A stretch of DNA of 64,000 bases, from assembly GCA_018242685.1 (NCBI GenBank), contig JAFEBM010000006.1, positions 62,001-126,000 of the forward strand, in the 5' to 3' direction. The DNA is from Nitrospira sp. Lineage in GTDB: Bacteria > Nitrospirota > Nitrospiria > Nitrospirales > Nitrospiraceae. Every line of letters begins with the position of its first letter. Within the stretch, counting starts at the first letter, position 1. The translations under genes and the position numbers were made by a program. Below the pieces are notes generated by a model, which was not told the DNA's origin, ran no database searches, and saw only the letters and a program-made list of their open reading frames with translations. This document shows positions 51,644-61,610 of this stretch, in pieces.

Positions 51644-53077
51644 TTAGTTATTTCCGACTTTCAAAACTTCGGCACCCCGTTGTTCCCGACTGAGGTCGCT
51701 GGGCGACCATCCGCCCCCCAAGGCTTTGTAGAGCTGGACCACCGATGTCAGGTAGAGACGGCGAGTCGTCGCGAGCGCCAATTCTGCGTCGAACAGGTTC
51801 CGCTGCGCAATCAGCACATCCAAATAGTTCGCGAGGCCTCCCTTGTACCGAAGATGCGCGAGGCGAAGGGCCCTATTCAACGCATTGACCTGTTTCTCCT
51901 GCGCAGCCGCCTGCTCACGTGCCATCGTCACTCCCGCCAGCGCATCTTCAACCTCCTTGAACGCGACGAGGATCGTCTGCTTGTATTGAGCGACCGCTTG
52001 CCTGGCTTGAGCTTCAGCAGCATCCTGTTGAAACCCAAGACTCACGGCATTCAGCAGAGGGCCGGTCAGAGTCGGACCGAAGATCCCGAAATCGCCTCCG
52101 GGCGCGAAGAGTCTGGACAAGCTCGGATTAGCAATGCCGAGAATCCCAGTGAGGGAGAGTTTTGGAAAGCGATCGGCTTTGGCGGCCCCGATCCTGGCCG
52201 TCGCTGCAGCCAGCTGCTGTTCAACCTGCACGACATCCGGCCGTCGCTGCAGCAATTCGGAAGGGAGACCGGCCGGCACAACCGGCGGCACCACTTGGTC
52301 GGTCAGCGTTTGTCCTCTGGGGATCCGATCGGGATTTCTCCCTAACAACACGCTCAACTCGTTTTCTTTCTGAATCATCTGGCGTTTCAGATCGGCGATG
52401 CGAGCCGCCGCGTTTTCCCGCTCGGCTTGGAACTGTTCAAGATCCAATCCGTGAATCAGGCCCTGCCGATGCCGAGCCTGGCTGATTCGCACGGATTCCT
52501 CCCAGGCACGCAAGGTCCGCTCGGAAATTTCCAATTGCAGATCGAACTGCCGAAGATCGAAATAGGCCTGCGCCACCCCGCCGACCAATTGCAAGACAAG
52601 CGCGCGCCGGTTCTCTTCCCGAGCCAGCAGGTCGCCGCGAGCCGCTTCGTTCGACCGGCGAATTCGCCCCCACACGTCGATTTCCCAGGCGAGATTGCCC
52701 TGCAGGTAGTAGTTGAATGGGTTGGAGAATCCTCGAAAACGGACACCGCCCGACCTTGCGAAAGGAAAGTTACCGGTGGCCGTCATCTGAGGAATAAAGT
52801 CGGTCCTCGCGATAAACAACCGAGATTCAAACTCTTCGATCGTCGCGACCGTGCGTTCGAGATCTTTGTTCTCCGCTAACGCGATGCGGATGAGCTTTTG
52901 AAGTTCTTCATCCTGATAGAGTTCCCACCACGGCATATTGGCGAGAGACGGTAAGTCAGCCGCTTCCTTGGCCATGCGGAACGAATCTCCGGCAGGAATA
53001 TCGGGACGGGAATAATCGGGTCCCACCGCGCAGGCGAACAGGAGGCCTGAAATCCCCACCAATGCGAAGAGCCGCAT
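51644..53077 (-). CDS. RND efflux outer-membrane factor (NodT/OprM family lipoprotein), system 2
   Basis: The 477-residue protein has lipobox LLFAC (Cys16) and the OMF pattern NYSRPDIPAGDSF-like start, NMPWWELYQDEELQKLIRIA, RQGLIHGLDLEQFQAEREN and LRYKGGLANYLDVLIAQRNL. It is one base after the permease gene. Many segments resemble system 1's factor, pointing to duplication within the efflux family. Confidence 0.93.
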   Translation of the reverse strand: MRLFALVGISGLLFACAVGPDYSRPDIPAGDSFRMAKEAADLPSLANMPWWELYQDEELQKLIRIALAENKDLERTVATIEEFESRLFIARTDFIPQMTATGNFPFARSGGVRFRGFSNPFNYYLQGNLAWEIDVWGRIRRSNEAARGDLLAREENRRALVLQLVGGVAQAYFDLRQFDLQLEISERTLRAWEESVRISQARHRQGLIHGLDLEQFQAERENAAARIADLKRQMIQKENELSVLLGRNPDRIPRGQTLTDQVVPPVVPAGLPSELLQRRPDVVQVEQQLAAATARIGAAKADRFPKLSLTGILGIANPSLSRLFAPGGDFGIFGPTLTGPLLNAVSLGFQQDAAEAQARQAVAQYKQTILVAFKEVEDALAGVTMAREQAAAQEKQVNALNRALRLAHLRYKGGLANYLDVLIAQRNLFDAELALATTRRLYLTSVVQLYKALGGGWSPSDLSREQRGAEVLKVGNN

Positions 53078-53078
53078 G

Positions 53079-56000
53079 TCAACGTTCTCCTTGCGCGGGC
53101 ATCGAAGTGAGTCCGGTACGGTCTTCTCCGATTCTGTCTCGTTGGACAGGTCCGGCAGCCGGCTTTCCCAACCTTCGGATCAGCATGAAGAACAAGGGGA
53201 CAAACAAGACGGAAAGAATCGTCGCGGCGATCATCCCTCCGAACACACCCGTGCCGATCGAATGCCGGCCGGCCGCGCCGGCTCCGGCGGCGACCACCAA
53301 GGGCACCACGCCGAGAATAAACGCCAATGAGGTCATGAGGATGGGGCGAAACCGAAGCCGTGCCGCTTCGATCGTCGCATCTTTCAACGAGAGGCCGTGT
53401 TGGTACCGTTGATTCGCAAACTCCACGATGAGAATGGCGTTCTTGGCCGCAAGCCCGATGAGCGTGACGAGGCCGATCTGAAAATAAATATCGTTGGCCA
53501 TCCCCGACAACCACACCGCCGACAAGGCGCCGAACACGCCGAAGGGCACGGCCAAGATCACGGCAAACGGGACGATCCAGCTCTCGTACTGGGCGGCCAG
53601 CACCAGGAACACCATGAGCAAGCCGAATCCGAACGCGACAACCGACTGAGAGCCGGCCTTGCGTTCCTGATAGGAAATGCCGCTCCAATCGAGATCGAAC
53701 CCCTGAGGAGTCAAGACCTCTTGCGCCGCCCGCTCCAACGCATCGAGCGCTTGACCTGAACTGTAGCCCGGCGCTGCTGAACCCAGGACAAGCGCGGTAT
53801 TGAATCCATTAAAATGGGTGACAGGATCGGGCCCGCTGGAATAGGTCGTCGAGACGACTGTGTCCAGCGGGATCATCAATGTCTCTCGACCATTCATTGC
53901 CCGAACGTAGATTTTGCTGATATCGGCCGGGCGCGATCGATACTGGGGCTCCGCTTCGGTCTGGACCCGATAGACACGGCCGAACTTCACGAAATCGTTG
54001 ATGTACAGGTTGCCGAAATAAGCCTGAAGCGTGTCGAATACTTCGGAGATCGGCACTCCGAGCGCCTTGGCCCTCTCTCGATTGATCTTGGCGTGCACGC
54101 GAGGCGCGCTCACGCGGAAACTGGTACTGACCGCCCCGATCGCCGGATCCTGTCTTGCCCTCTCGACGAACTCCTGAGCGACTGCGCCGAACTGCCTAAA
54201 ATCTCCGCCGCTCGGGTCTTGCAGTTGCACGGAAAAGCCGCCGGTGGCGCCCAGGCCTCGAATCGAGGGAGCATTAAACGCCAGGATCAGCGCGCCGGGT
54301 ATCTTCGCAAATTCCTTGAACGCCCCTCCGATAAGAGATTTGACATGGTCCTGCTTGCTCTTCCGCTCATCCCAATGGTTGAGCGGCGCAAAGAGGGTCG
54401 CTGTATTGGTTCCTCTGGTATTGAAGACAAAGTTCTGTCCCGACAACGCTTGTGTTCCATAAATCGCGGGCAGGGTATGGTAGTACTGCTCGATCCGGTC
54501 GAGGACTGCGTCCGTCCGTTTTTTCGACGCCCCATCCGGCAACTGAACGACGGTAATAAAATACCCCTGGTCCTCCTCCGGCAAGAAGGCTATGGGAATC
54601 ACCGCAAACAATTTGACCGCGACACCGATCACGACCGCGCACAGCGCCAGCGAGAGCATCATGTGTTTCAACGTGAAACCCACGCTTGTCGAGTACCGAA
54701 TTTGGACCCATTCGAACAGCCGGTTAAATAGTCCGAAGAAGCCTGTGCGTGACCCATGGCTCGGCTTCAGCACGAGGGCGCAGAGAGCCGGACTCAGCGT
54801 CAGTGCGACAAACCCCGAGATCGCGACGGAGACCGCGATCGTGATCGCAAACTGCTTGTACAATTGACCAATAATCCCTCCGAGAAATCCCACCGGCACA
54901 AAGACCGCACAGAGCACCAGCACAATGGCGATCACGGGGCCGGCCACCTCCTCCATGGCCTTCTTGGCCGCGTCCTTCGGGGACAACCCTCCCTCCATGT
55001 GCCGCTCCACGTTTTCCACGACCACAATGGCATCATCCACCACAATCCCGATGGCGAGCACCAGGCCGAAGAGAGTGAGGGTATTGATTGAGAACCCGAG
55101 AGCCGCCATCCCCGCAAAGGTGCCGATCAGCGAGACCGGAACCGCCAGGACGGGAATCAGTGTTGCGCGCCAGCTTTGAAGAAAGAGGTACACCACAAGC
55201 ACAACCAGGACCATGGCTTCTCCCAAGGTCTTGATCACCTCCTTGATGGAGACGTCGACAAAGCGTGTCGTGTCGTAGGGAATGTCATAGGTGACGCCGG
55301 GTGGAAAGATCTTGCTCAGCTTCTCCATTTCTCCGCGAATTCCCTTGACCGTGTCGAGGGCATTGGCGCCGGGTAAGAGAAACGTGAGAAGCAGCGCGGT
55401 AGGCTTGCGGTTATAACGACCTTCGAGCACATAGGATTGCGCGCCCAACTCGACCCGCGCCACGTCTTTGAGCCGAACCATCGACCCGTTCGGCAGCGCT
55501 CGAACGATCATATCCTCGAATTCGTGGACGTCGGACATGCGTCCGTCGGCAAAGAGCGGGAGAGTGAGCTCCGTGGAGATCGGCATGGGCTCTCGTCCGA
55601 CGGTTCCGGCGGGGAAATCACGGTTCTGTTCGCGCACGACATTCGCGATGTCGGTCGGTGTCAGACCCAACTGCGCCATGCGCACCGGATCGAGGACAAG
55701 ACGCATGCTGTAGTTCTGTTGTCCGAACACCAGCGCATCGCCGACGCCGGGCAGGCGTTTGATATTGTCAAGAACTCGCAGGATCGCGAAATTTGAGAGA
55801 AAGAGCGCATCTTGCTGCGGATCGTCGGAATTCAGCACCATGACCGTCAGCAGATCCGGCGACATTTTCTTCACGGTCACTCCCTGACGAATGACTTCCG
55901 GCGGGAGCTGCGGCTCGGCCAGCTTCTGGCGATTCTGTGCCTGGACTTGCGCGATATCGACGTTCGTGCCGATTTCGAAGGTCAGCTTGATGGTCATGTG

Positions 56001-56261
56001 ACCGTCGTTCGTACTCGTCGAGTCGAAGTAGAGCAGATGGTCGATCCCGGGGAGTTGCAACTCGATAGGGCGCGCCACCGATTCCGCCACGACTTCCGCG
56101 CTCGCGCCGGGATAGTCGGCTTCGATCTGCACCACCGGGGGAGTGATTTCAGGAAATTGAGCGATGGGCAGGGCCAGCATCGCCACGAGGCCCACGACGA
56201 CGACGACGATGGAAAGGACCGAGGCAAAAATCGGCCGGTCGATAAAAAAACTGAGATTCAT
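53079..56261 (-). CDS. RND multidrug efflux permease (HAE1/AcrB family), system 2
   Basis: The start is the ATG at 56261, overlapping the adaptor stop (ATGA); the longer open frame is over the adaptor gene. The 1060-residue protein begins MNLSFFIDRPIFASVLSIVV and has the relay residues in GIVVDDAIVVVENVERHM and GLAAKNAILIVEFANQRY. It is similar along its length to the system 1 permease. Confidence 0.95.
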   Translation of the reverse strand: MNLSFFIDRPIFASVLSIVVVVVGLVAMLALPIAQFPEITPPVVQIEADYPGASAEVVAESVARPIELQLPGIDHLLYFDSTSTNDGHMTIKLTFEIGTNVDIAQVQAQNRQKLAEPQLPPEVIRQGVTVKKMSPDLLTVMVLNSDDPQQDALFLSNFAILRVLDNIKRLPGVGDALVFGQQNYSMRLVLDPVRMAQLGLTPTDIANVVREQNRDFPAGTVGREPMPISTELTLPLFADGRMSDVHEFEDMIVRALPNGSMVRLKDVARVELGAQSYVLEGRYNRKPTALLLTFLLPGANALDTVKGIRGEMEKLSKIFPPGVTYDIPYDTTRFVDVSIKEVIKTLGEAMVLVVLVVYLFLQSWRATLIPVLAVPVSLIGTFAGMAALGFSINTLTLFGLVLAIGIVVDDAIVVVENVERHMEGGLSPKDAAKKAMEEVAGPVIAIVLVLCAVFVPVGFLGGIIGQLYKQFAITIAVSVAISGFVALTLSPALCALVLKPSHGSRTGFFGLFNRLFEWVQIRYSTSVGFTLKHMMLSLALCAVVIGVAVKLFAVIPIAFLPEEDQGYFITVVQLPDGASKKRTDAVLDRIEQYYHTLPAIYGTQALSGQNFVFNTRGTNTATLFAPLNHWDERKSKQDHVKSLIGGAFKEFAKIPGALILAFNAPSIRGLGATGGFSVQLQDPSGGDFRQFGAVAQEFVERARQDPAIGAVSTSFRVSAPRVHAKINRERAKALGVPISEVFDTLQAYFGNLYINDFVKFGRVYRVQTEAEPQYRSRPADISKIYVRAMNGRETLMIPLDTVVSTTYSSGPDPVTHFNGFNTALVLGSAAPGYSSGQALDALERAAQEVLTPQGFDLDWSGISYQERKAGSQSVVAFGFGLLMVFLVLAAQYESWIVPFAVILAVPFGVFGALSAVWLSGMANDIYFQIGLVTLIGLAAKNAILIVEFANQRYQHGLSLKDATIEAARLRFRPILMTSLAFILGVVPLVVAAGAGAAGRHSIGTGVFGGMIAATILSVLFVPLFFMLIRRLGKPAAGPVQRDRIGEDRTGLTSMPAQGER

Positions 56262-57475
56262 TTCGACTGTTCCGCGCCGCCGACGGCCGGCGATGGAGAT
56301 GGATCGGATGCCGCTGAGGCAACCGTCACGGGCTTGACCTGAGCTCCCGGTACGACTCGTTGGAATCCATCCACCATGACACGCTCCCCGGCCCGGAGCC
56401 CTTCCTCGATGATCCACTTGTCTCCTTGCCAATCCGTCGCCTTCACGTCTCGGACTTCCACTTGGTTACCCTGACTGACGACATAGACGACGGCGCCCTT
56501 CGGTCCCTGCTGAACCGCGCGTTGCGGAACAAGGATGGCATTGGGTTTCGACACTCCGTGAAAACGCACGGTCACGAACTGGCCGGGCAACAGCACCCGA
56601 TCGGGGTTCGGGAACACCACCCGCGCTTGCCGGGAACCGGTCTGGACCTGCAATCCGATATCGGCAAAATCCAATACGCCCTCATGCGCATAGGTCGTTC
56701 CGTCCACAAAGCTGATGGTGCCTGTCAACTTGTAGATTCCCGGGTGCTGAATCCGTTTCGAAAGTGTGTCTCGTCTCCGTTTGAGAAGAAAACTCTCCGG
56801 CGCGCTGACAATTACGTACATGGGATCGACCTGGTGAATGACGGTCAAGAGGTCTGTCTGCGCCGTGACCAACCGCCCCTGGTAGTAACGCGTTCGTTCG
56901 ATCAAGCCGTCGACCGGGGCCAGGATGAGCGTGTTGTCCAAATCAAACTTGGCCTTGATCAGATCCCCTCTTGCCGCCTCCAGCGCGGCCCGCGCGGCAA
57001 GATCTTCTGCGATCGCGTCGTCGACATCTTTCTGACTGACGGCATCTTCAACGAGCAGCGGCTTGACACGCGCCAGGTCTTGCTTGGCTTGGACGACCCG
57101 CGCCTCGGCTTGCGCGACTCTTCCCTTCGCGCTCACGAATGCCGCTTTGAAGGGCACAGGATCGATCTCGTAGAGACGATCACCTTGCTTGACGTCGCGC
57201 CCCTCGGGGAAAAACCGTTGTTTGATGATGCCGGTGACTTGCGGGCGGATTTCGACGATGCTCGACGCTTCAGCTTGCCCGATCAGCTCCGGCTCATCGG
57301 GAACAGTCTGAGAAAAAGTTTCGACGACCTGCACTTCAGGGGTTGGACGAGGCGTCGAAGAGCCGGCTTCGCCCTTACATCCGAATAAGCCGGATGCTCC
57401 GACAACGAAAAGGATGCCAATAGCGAGCTTTGTCAGCGCCGCTTCGGTTCGCAGGACAGTTTTCAGGACATACAT
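56258..57475 (-). CDS. RND periplasmic adaptor (membrane fusion protein), system 2
   Basis: I start at the ATG at 57475 (MYVLKTVLRTEAALTKLAIG); a TTG at 57514 is possible. The 405-residue product is a lipoprotein (lipobox LFGC) with EPELIGQAEASSIVEIRPQV, the hairpin AKGRVAQAEARVVQAKQDLA and LPGQFVTVRFHGV. It leads the system 2 operon (adaptor-permease-OMF-SDR-DUF5069 fusion). Confidence 0.92.
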   Translation of the reverse strand: MYVLKTVLRTEAALTKLAIGILFVVGASGLFGCKGEAGSSTPRPTPEVQVVETFSQTVPDEPELIGQAEASSIVEIRPQVTGIIKQRFFPEGRDVKQGDRLYEIDPVPFKAAFVSAKGRVAQAEARVVQAKQDLARVKPLLVEDAVSQKDVDDAIAEDLAARAALEAARGDLIKAKFDLDNTLILAPVDGLIERTRYYQGRLVTAQTDLLTVIHQVDPMYVIVSAPESFLLKRRRDTLSKRIQHPGIYKLTGTISFVDGTTYAHEGVLDFADIGLQVQTGSRQARVVFPNPDRVLLPGQFVTVRFHGVSKPNAILVPQRAVQQGPKGAVVYVVSQGNQVEVRDVKATDWQGDKWIIEEGLRAGERVMVDGFQRVVPGAQVKPVTVASAASDPSPSPAVGGAEQSK

Positions 57476-57657
57476 CACGCGGTGAGGATCTACGCGGTAG
57501 GTATGAGATGTCAAGGGTATATACCTCTGTGATCTTTCCAGTCCAAGACACTCAATTTACGATACACTCGTTGCAAACTCCTGAACGGCGTACTCTTGAC
57601 AGAGACCTCTGGAATGTCATGAGGCTTCGTAGCAACGCTCCTCATGAGACCCTTCCT

Positions 57658-58611
57658 TTACGGTTTCAGTTGTGTCGCTGCCGGGGATTCTGATCGCAGG
57701 ATGACCCAAGCTTCATGTGTATATTCAGTCGATAACCGCGCGTTCTCTGCGGACTCCAGCCAGACAGAAGACCAATCAAGTTCGCCCCGTCCCTTTGCGA
57801 CGGCGGCAAGGAATCGATCATGGAGCAAGCCGGCCAATGGAAGCGGAGTCGTGCTGTCGGCTGCGGTCTGGAGCACCAAATCAATATCCTTCAATCCCAA
57901 CTCCACGGTGAAGCCTGCCGGTCGAAACTGCTGCTGCGCGATCGCGCGGCCGTAGGTTTGATAAGCAGGGCAGGCAAACAGGGCACTGCCCAGCATGTCC
58001 GCCAATCTGCTTCGATCGATGCCGTTTTTTTCTCCCAACACCAACGCCTCGGCAAGCGCCTCAATGGCAGAGGCCAACAGAAAGTTCCCCGCCAACTTGA
58101 CGACATGTGCCGCAGCCGGTTCCTCGCCGAAGTCAAAGATGCCTTGCCCGATGGAATCGAGGATGGGGCGCACCCGCTGCTTCGCCGTTGCGGAGCCGGA
58201 CAGGCAGATCCATAGCTTCCGCGCAGCCGCCGCCTCTGGGCGCCCGAACACCGGAGCGGCGACATACTCGACCCCGGAGCGTCCGTGCTGTTCAGCCAAG
58301 CGGCGAGCCAGACGCGGGGAGACGGTGCTCATTGAAAGATGGATGCCACCGGGACCGAGGCGTTCCACAAACCCTCGGTCGCCGCCGACGACGTCCTCCA
58401 GCGCCCGATCGTTCGCCAGCATGGTGATCGCGATGCCACCCCGTTGGACGGCGTCGCCGGGTTCATGGGTCAGCTTTGCTCCTTGTGCAACTAAGGTCGC
58501 GGCTTTCTCAGCCGTGCGGTTGTAGACCTGAAGCGTGAAGCCCGCCTTGAGCAGGTTGCCGGCCATTGCACTGCCCATCTTGCCGAGTCCAATGAATCCG
58601 ATCGATTCCAT
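57658..58611 (-). CDS. NAD(P)-dependent dehydrogenase of the 3-hydroxyisobutyrate family
   Basis: The start is the ATG at 58611 (MESIGFIGLGKMGSAMAGNL). The 317-residue protein has the Rossmann GxGxMG motif, the family box GIHLSMSTVSPRLARRL, and the catalytic Lys in HVVKLAGNFLLASAIEALAE. It reduces or oxidises small beta-hydroxyacids or semialdehydes (family role). It is on the same strand, 182 bases before the system 2 adaptor gene. Confidence 0.9.
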   Translation of the reverse strand: MESIGFIGLGKMGSAMAGNLLKAGFTLQVYNRTAEKAATLVAQGAKLTHEPGDAVQRGGIAITMLANDRALEDVVGGDRGFVERLGPGGIHLSMSTVSPRLARRLAEQHGRSGVEYVAAPVFGRPEAAAARKLWICLSGSATAKQRVRPILDSIGQGIFDFGEEPAAAHVVKLAGNFLLASAIEALAEALVLGEKNGIDRSRLADMLGSALFACPAYQTYGRAIAQQQFRPAGFTVELGLKDIDLVLQTAADSTTPLPLAGLLHDRFLAAVAKGRGELDWSSVWLESAENARLSTEYTHEAWVILRSESPAATQLKP

Positions 58612-59096
58612 CGCTTGACCTCCCGTCACCAGTCATTGCTCAAACGCCCCTCGAATTCATCTCGGGGCATTCTCGCAGTCCATCTCTCCTCCTTCGAAAT
58701 AGGGACATTCAAAATCGCTATATCAAGAACGAGAGGGTTCGATTCAAGTTTGTTCCACCAACCAACGTAGCATTTTCTCCGACCGCACGACGCCGATCAG
58801 ACGCCGACCTTCCTTGCTCTTGACCACCGGGAGCCGGTCGAGATCGTGCTTATTCATCAAGTCGCCGGTCATCAGGCTCATCGGGAATAATCGCGACGGG
58901 CTCGGGCGCATCAAATCTCACGCCTTAGTTGACGATTTCTTCCTTTGCGCAAACGCTGCTGCCGTATCCCGTTCAGCGCCTCGCATGGAGAACCCATATG
59001 AGGCTCTTTGCCATTTTCCTCGTCCCTCGGAAACAACATGGCGAGGATGTTGCGATCCCCTTCTCTATCTAGCGGCTCAAAGTCAACACTCAACGA
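58612..59096. other. 485-base region with only a CBS-domain fragment
   Basis: Apart from the CBS fragment at 58744-58911, no gene, repeat or stable hairpin is evident between the dehydrogenase and the OmpA lipoprotein genes. A promoter for the dehydrogenase is expected near 58612-58700. Confidence 0.4.
58744..58911 (-). pseudogene. CBS-domain C-terminal fragment
   Basis: The minus strand encodes about 55 residues (MRPSPSRLFPMSLMTGDLM...), ending KHDLDRLPVVKSKEGRRLIG and VVRSEKMLRWLVEQT with TGA. This is the second half of a CBS domain (LPVV...G-L-GVV....L). The preceding half and any partner domain are missing, so it is the tail of a lost protein such as a channel or nucleotide-binding regulator. 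Confidence 0.55.
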
Positions 59097-59924
59097 TTAC
59101 TTCGTCACACTGATTTCCACGCGGCGATTCTTCGCTCGTCCTGCGTCTGTTGTGTTCGGCATCACAGGCTTGGTATCAGCAGCCCCCATGGCATGTGCGC
59201 CGGAGAGACCACCGCTTGCTAACGCTTCGACTGCGTTCATAGCACGCGCTTCGGACAATTCTTTGTTCGAAGGAAACCTCGTCCTGAGCGCGCCCAGGAT
59301 CGGCCGATTGTCTGTGTGGCCTTCGACATGGACCTTATACTCCGGGAACTCCTTGAGGATGGCGCCGACCTGTTTGAGCGCATCTGCTCCGCCTGGCTTG
59401 AGCTGGTCTTCACCGGACCCAAACAAATAGTCCGTCGCCAAATTGATGAGCAACCGCTCGCTGTTGAGATCGACAGTGATGTTCTTTTCGTCGATTTGCG
59501 GCTTGAGAGCCCGAATCAACCCGCGCTGCGCCTGTTGCAATTTCGCCATCTCCGCGGAGAGGTCTCCGCGAAGACCGGAGAGTTCCTTGTCCCGGTCGGC
59601 GAGTTGCCCCTCAAGATCCGAGTTGCGTTGCTTCGCAGAGGCCAATCCCGCCGTAAGCCGTTCGTTATCGGCCATCTGTTGCCGGGCAGCAGCCAGTTCC
59701 GCGACGAGCCGATCCTTTTCTCCTTGCGACTGGGTCAGGTCGCGTTGTGCCGCCGAAAGTTGGCTCGAGAGTTTTGCAGAATCGCCGGCATTGGAACGAA
59801 GCGCAGCGATCTCTTTATCCCGGTCGGCGAGCTGCCGTTGTACGTCGCTCGCTTTGATATACGATGAACAGCCTGCGAGCATGGCCAGGCATGTCAAGAG
59901 CGCTGCGGTCTTACCTCTTTGCAT
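59097..59924 (-). CDS. OmpA-type lipoprotein with coiled coil
   Basis: The 275-residue protein has a lipoprotein signal (CLAMLAGC, Cys19), a coiled coil at about 30-140 (QRQLADRDKEIAALRSNAGD, QLADRDKELSGLRGDLSAEM) and an OmpA C-terminal domain at about 155-275: YLFGSGEDQLKPGGADALKQ, VHVEGHTDNRPI and SNKELSEARAMNAVEAL. It should link the outer membrane to peptidoglycan. The two QLADRDKE repeats in the coiled coil are notable. Confidence 0.9.
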   Translation of the reverse strand: MQRGKTAALLTCLAMLAGCSSYIKASDVQRQLADRDKEIAALRSNAGDSAKLSSQLSAAQRDLTQSQGEKDRLVAELAAARQQMADNERLTAGLASAKQRNSDLEGQLADRDKELSGLRGDLSAEMAKLQQAQRGLIRALKPQIDEKNITVDLNSERLLINLATDYLFGSGEDQLKPGGADALKQVGAILKEFPEYKVHVEGHTDNRPILGALRTRFPSNKELSEARAMNAVEALASGGLSGAHAMGAADTKPVMPNTTDAGRAKNRRVEISVTK

Positions 59925-60001
59925 GAGAACCTCCTTTTCCTATATCACGTGCGCGTTGGAAACTATTCCGGTCCGTGATGATTCGAGTTGTACTGACGAT
60001 C

Positions 60002-60130
60002 TTAGATGCTCAGTATGGCCTGCTGTATTGACGATCGCTCAAGAGCGATGCCAATAGACTCGTCTACCACATTGATTCGGTATGATTCCCTATTCGGCTT
60101 GTCTCCTTCTTTCTTCAACTGAACGTGCAT
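60002..60130 (-). CDS. Possible 42-residue small protein downstream of efflux system 3
   Basis: The frame starts at the ATG at 60130 with GTGAGG upstream and encodes MHVQLKKEGDKPNRESYRIN and VVDESIGIALERSS..., a charged helix-capable protein. It lies eight bases after the outer-membrane factor stop and would be cotranscribed. There is no recognised family; it may be a chance ORF. Confidence 0.35.
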   Translation of the reverse strand: MHVQLKKEGDKPNRESYRINVVDESIGIALERSSIQQAILSI

Positions 60131-60137
60131 AACGGCC

Positions 60138-61610
60138 TCACTCACCGCCTTTGCCGACAACGGCCGCCGGTACCGCCTGATTGAGGCTCTCGGGCGACCA
60201 TCCGCCGCCGAGAGCTTTATAGAGCTGGACCACGGAGACGAGTTGAGCCCCCCGCGTCCGTGCCAGCGCCAGTTCCGCGTTGAACAAGTCACGCTGGGCC
60301 GTTAACAGATCGAGATAACTGGCTCGCCCCCCCTGGTAGCGCAATTCAGCCAGTGTGAAGGCGGAGCGGAGCGAGGCCACTTGCTGTTCCTGCGCCTCAC
60401 GCTGCTCGCGTGTCTTTTGCACGGCAATCAGGGCGTCCTCCACTTCCTTGAAGGCCGTCATGATAGCTTTTTCGTACTGAACGGCGGCTTGCTCCGCTTT
60501 GGCTTTGGCGACCTTCACCTGAAACCCCAAGGCCGTCGCATTCAGCAACGAGCCGGATAAGGACCCGAGAGCGGCTTGAGTGAGCGTCGGCCCGATGGCG
60601 ATGGAGGACAACTGGGTACTGGCGACACCCAGCGCTCCGGTGAGCGAGAGGATGGGAAGGCGTTGCGCCTGCGCCACGCCGATGTTGGCCGTCGCGGCGA
60701 CCAGTTCCTGCTCGGCTTGTAAGATGTCCGGGCGACGACCGAGCAAATCGGACGGCAATCCGGCCGGCACGGTCGGCGGCATGGGTTGCTCCGTCAGCGG
60801 CAGGCCGCGGGCGATGGCCGCCGGCTGCCGGCCCAACAGCAGATTTAACTGGTTCTCTTTCTGAACGACCTGTCGCTCCAAGTCGGCCAATTGCGCGGCG
60901 GTGTTCGCGCGCTCCGCCTCAAACCGGTCGAGGTCCAGCTTGGAGATGACGCCTTGCTCCAGCTTGACTTGGGATATCCTGACCGTTTCCTTCCATGTCG
61001 TGAGCGTCCGCTGAGTGACCTCCACCTGCAGATCAAGCTGCCGCAGGTCGAAATAGGCCTGAGCCACCGAGCTGACGAGCTCAAGAACCACCGTCCGCTG
61101 ATTTTCAGACTGAGACAACAATTGCGCTTGCGCCGCTTCGATGGATCGGCGGATGCGCCCCCAGAGATCCACCTCCCATTTCAACATGCCCAACCCTGAC
61201 TCGTTCGAGAGCGTGCTTGACCCTCCGCCTATCCCCGGGATCAGGACCGGCGCGGTGCCTACAGGGATCGGGACGGCATGCGTCTGGGTGTGGAAGATCG
61301 CGCCCATGCCGCTGTACTCCAACGACGGCGCAAGATCGAATCGGGAAATGATCAACTGGGCGTGGAACTCGCGAACGGCAGCGGCCGCGACGCGCATGTC
61401 CTGATTCTGTTGGAGCGCCGTGCGAATCAATTGCTGCAGGGCTGAATCTTTGAGGAGTTCCCACCAAGGCAGATTGGCGATCGACTCCGACGTGGCCGGA
61501 GAGAGTTTCCAAGACTCTCCGGTCGCGGTTTCCGGGCGAGCGTAATTCGGCCCCATTTTGCAACCAGCAAGCATCAGCGCAGCCAGCGCAGTCATAAACA
61601 GGCGTCGCAT
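60138..61610 (-). CDS. RND efflux outer-membrane factor (NodT/OprM family lipoprotein), system 3
   Basis: The 490-residue protein has lipobox LAGC (Cys17), then NYARPETATGESWKLS, NLPWWELLKDSALQQLIRTA, LEQGVISKLDLDRFEAERAN and LRYQGGRASYLDLLTAQRDL. Its ATG overlaps the permease stop by one base (TGATG). Compared with systems 1 and 2 it has an extra Gly/Thr/Pro-rich insertion after residue 100 (PVPIG...GGGSSTLSNE). Confidence 0.93.
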   Translation of the reverse strand: MRRLFMTALAALMLAGCKMGPNYARPETATGESWKLSPATSESIANLPWWELLKDSALQQLIRTALQQNQDMRVAAAAVREFHAQLIISRFDLAPSLEYSGMGAIFHTQTHAVPIPVGTAPVLIPGIGGGSSTLSNESGLGMLKWEVDLWGRIRRSIEAAQAQLLSQSENQRTVVLELVSSVAQAYFDLRQLDLQVEVTQRTLTTWKETVRISQVKLEQGVISKLDLDRFEAERANTAAQLADLERQVVQKENQLNLLLGRQPAAIARGLPLTEQPMPPTVPAGLPSDLLGRRPDILQAEQELVAATANIGVAQAQRLPILSLTGALGVASTQLSSIAIGPTLTQAALGSLSGSLLNATALGFQVKVAKAKAEQAAVQYEKAIMTAFKEVEDALIAVQKTREQREAQEQQVASLRSAFTLAELRYQGGRASYLDLLTAQRDLFNAELALARTRGAQLVSVVQLYKALGGGWSPESLNQAVPAAVVGKGGE

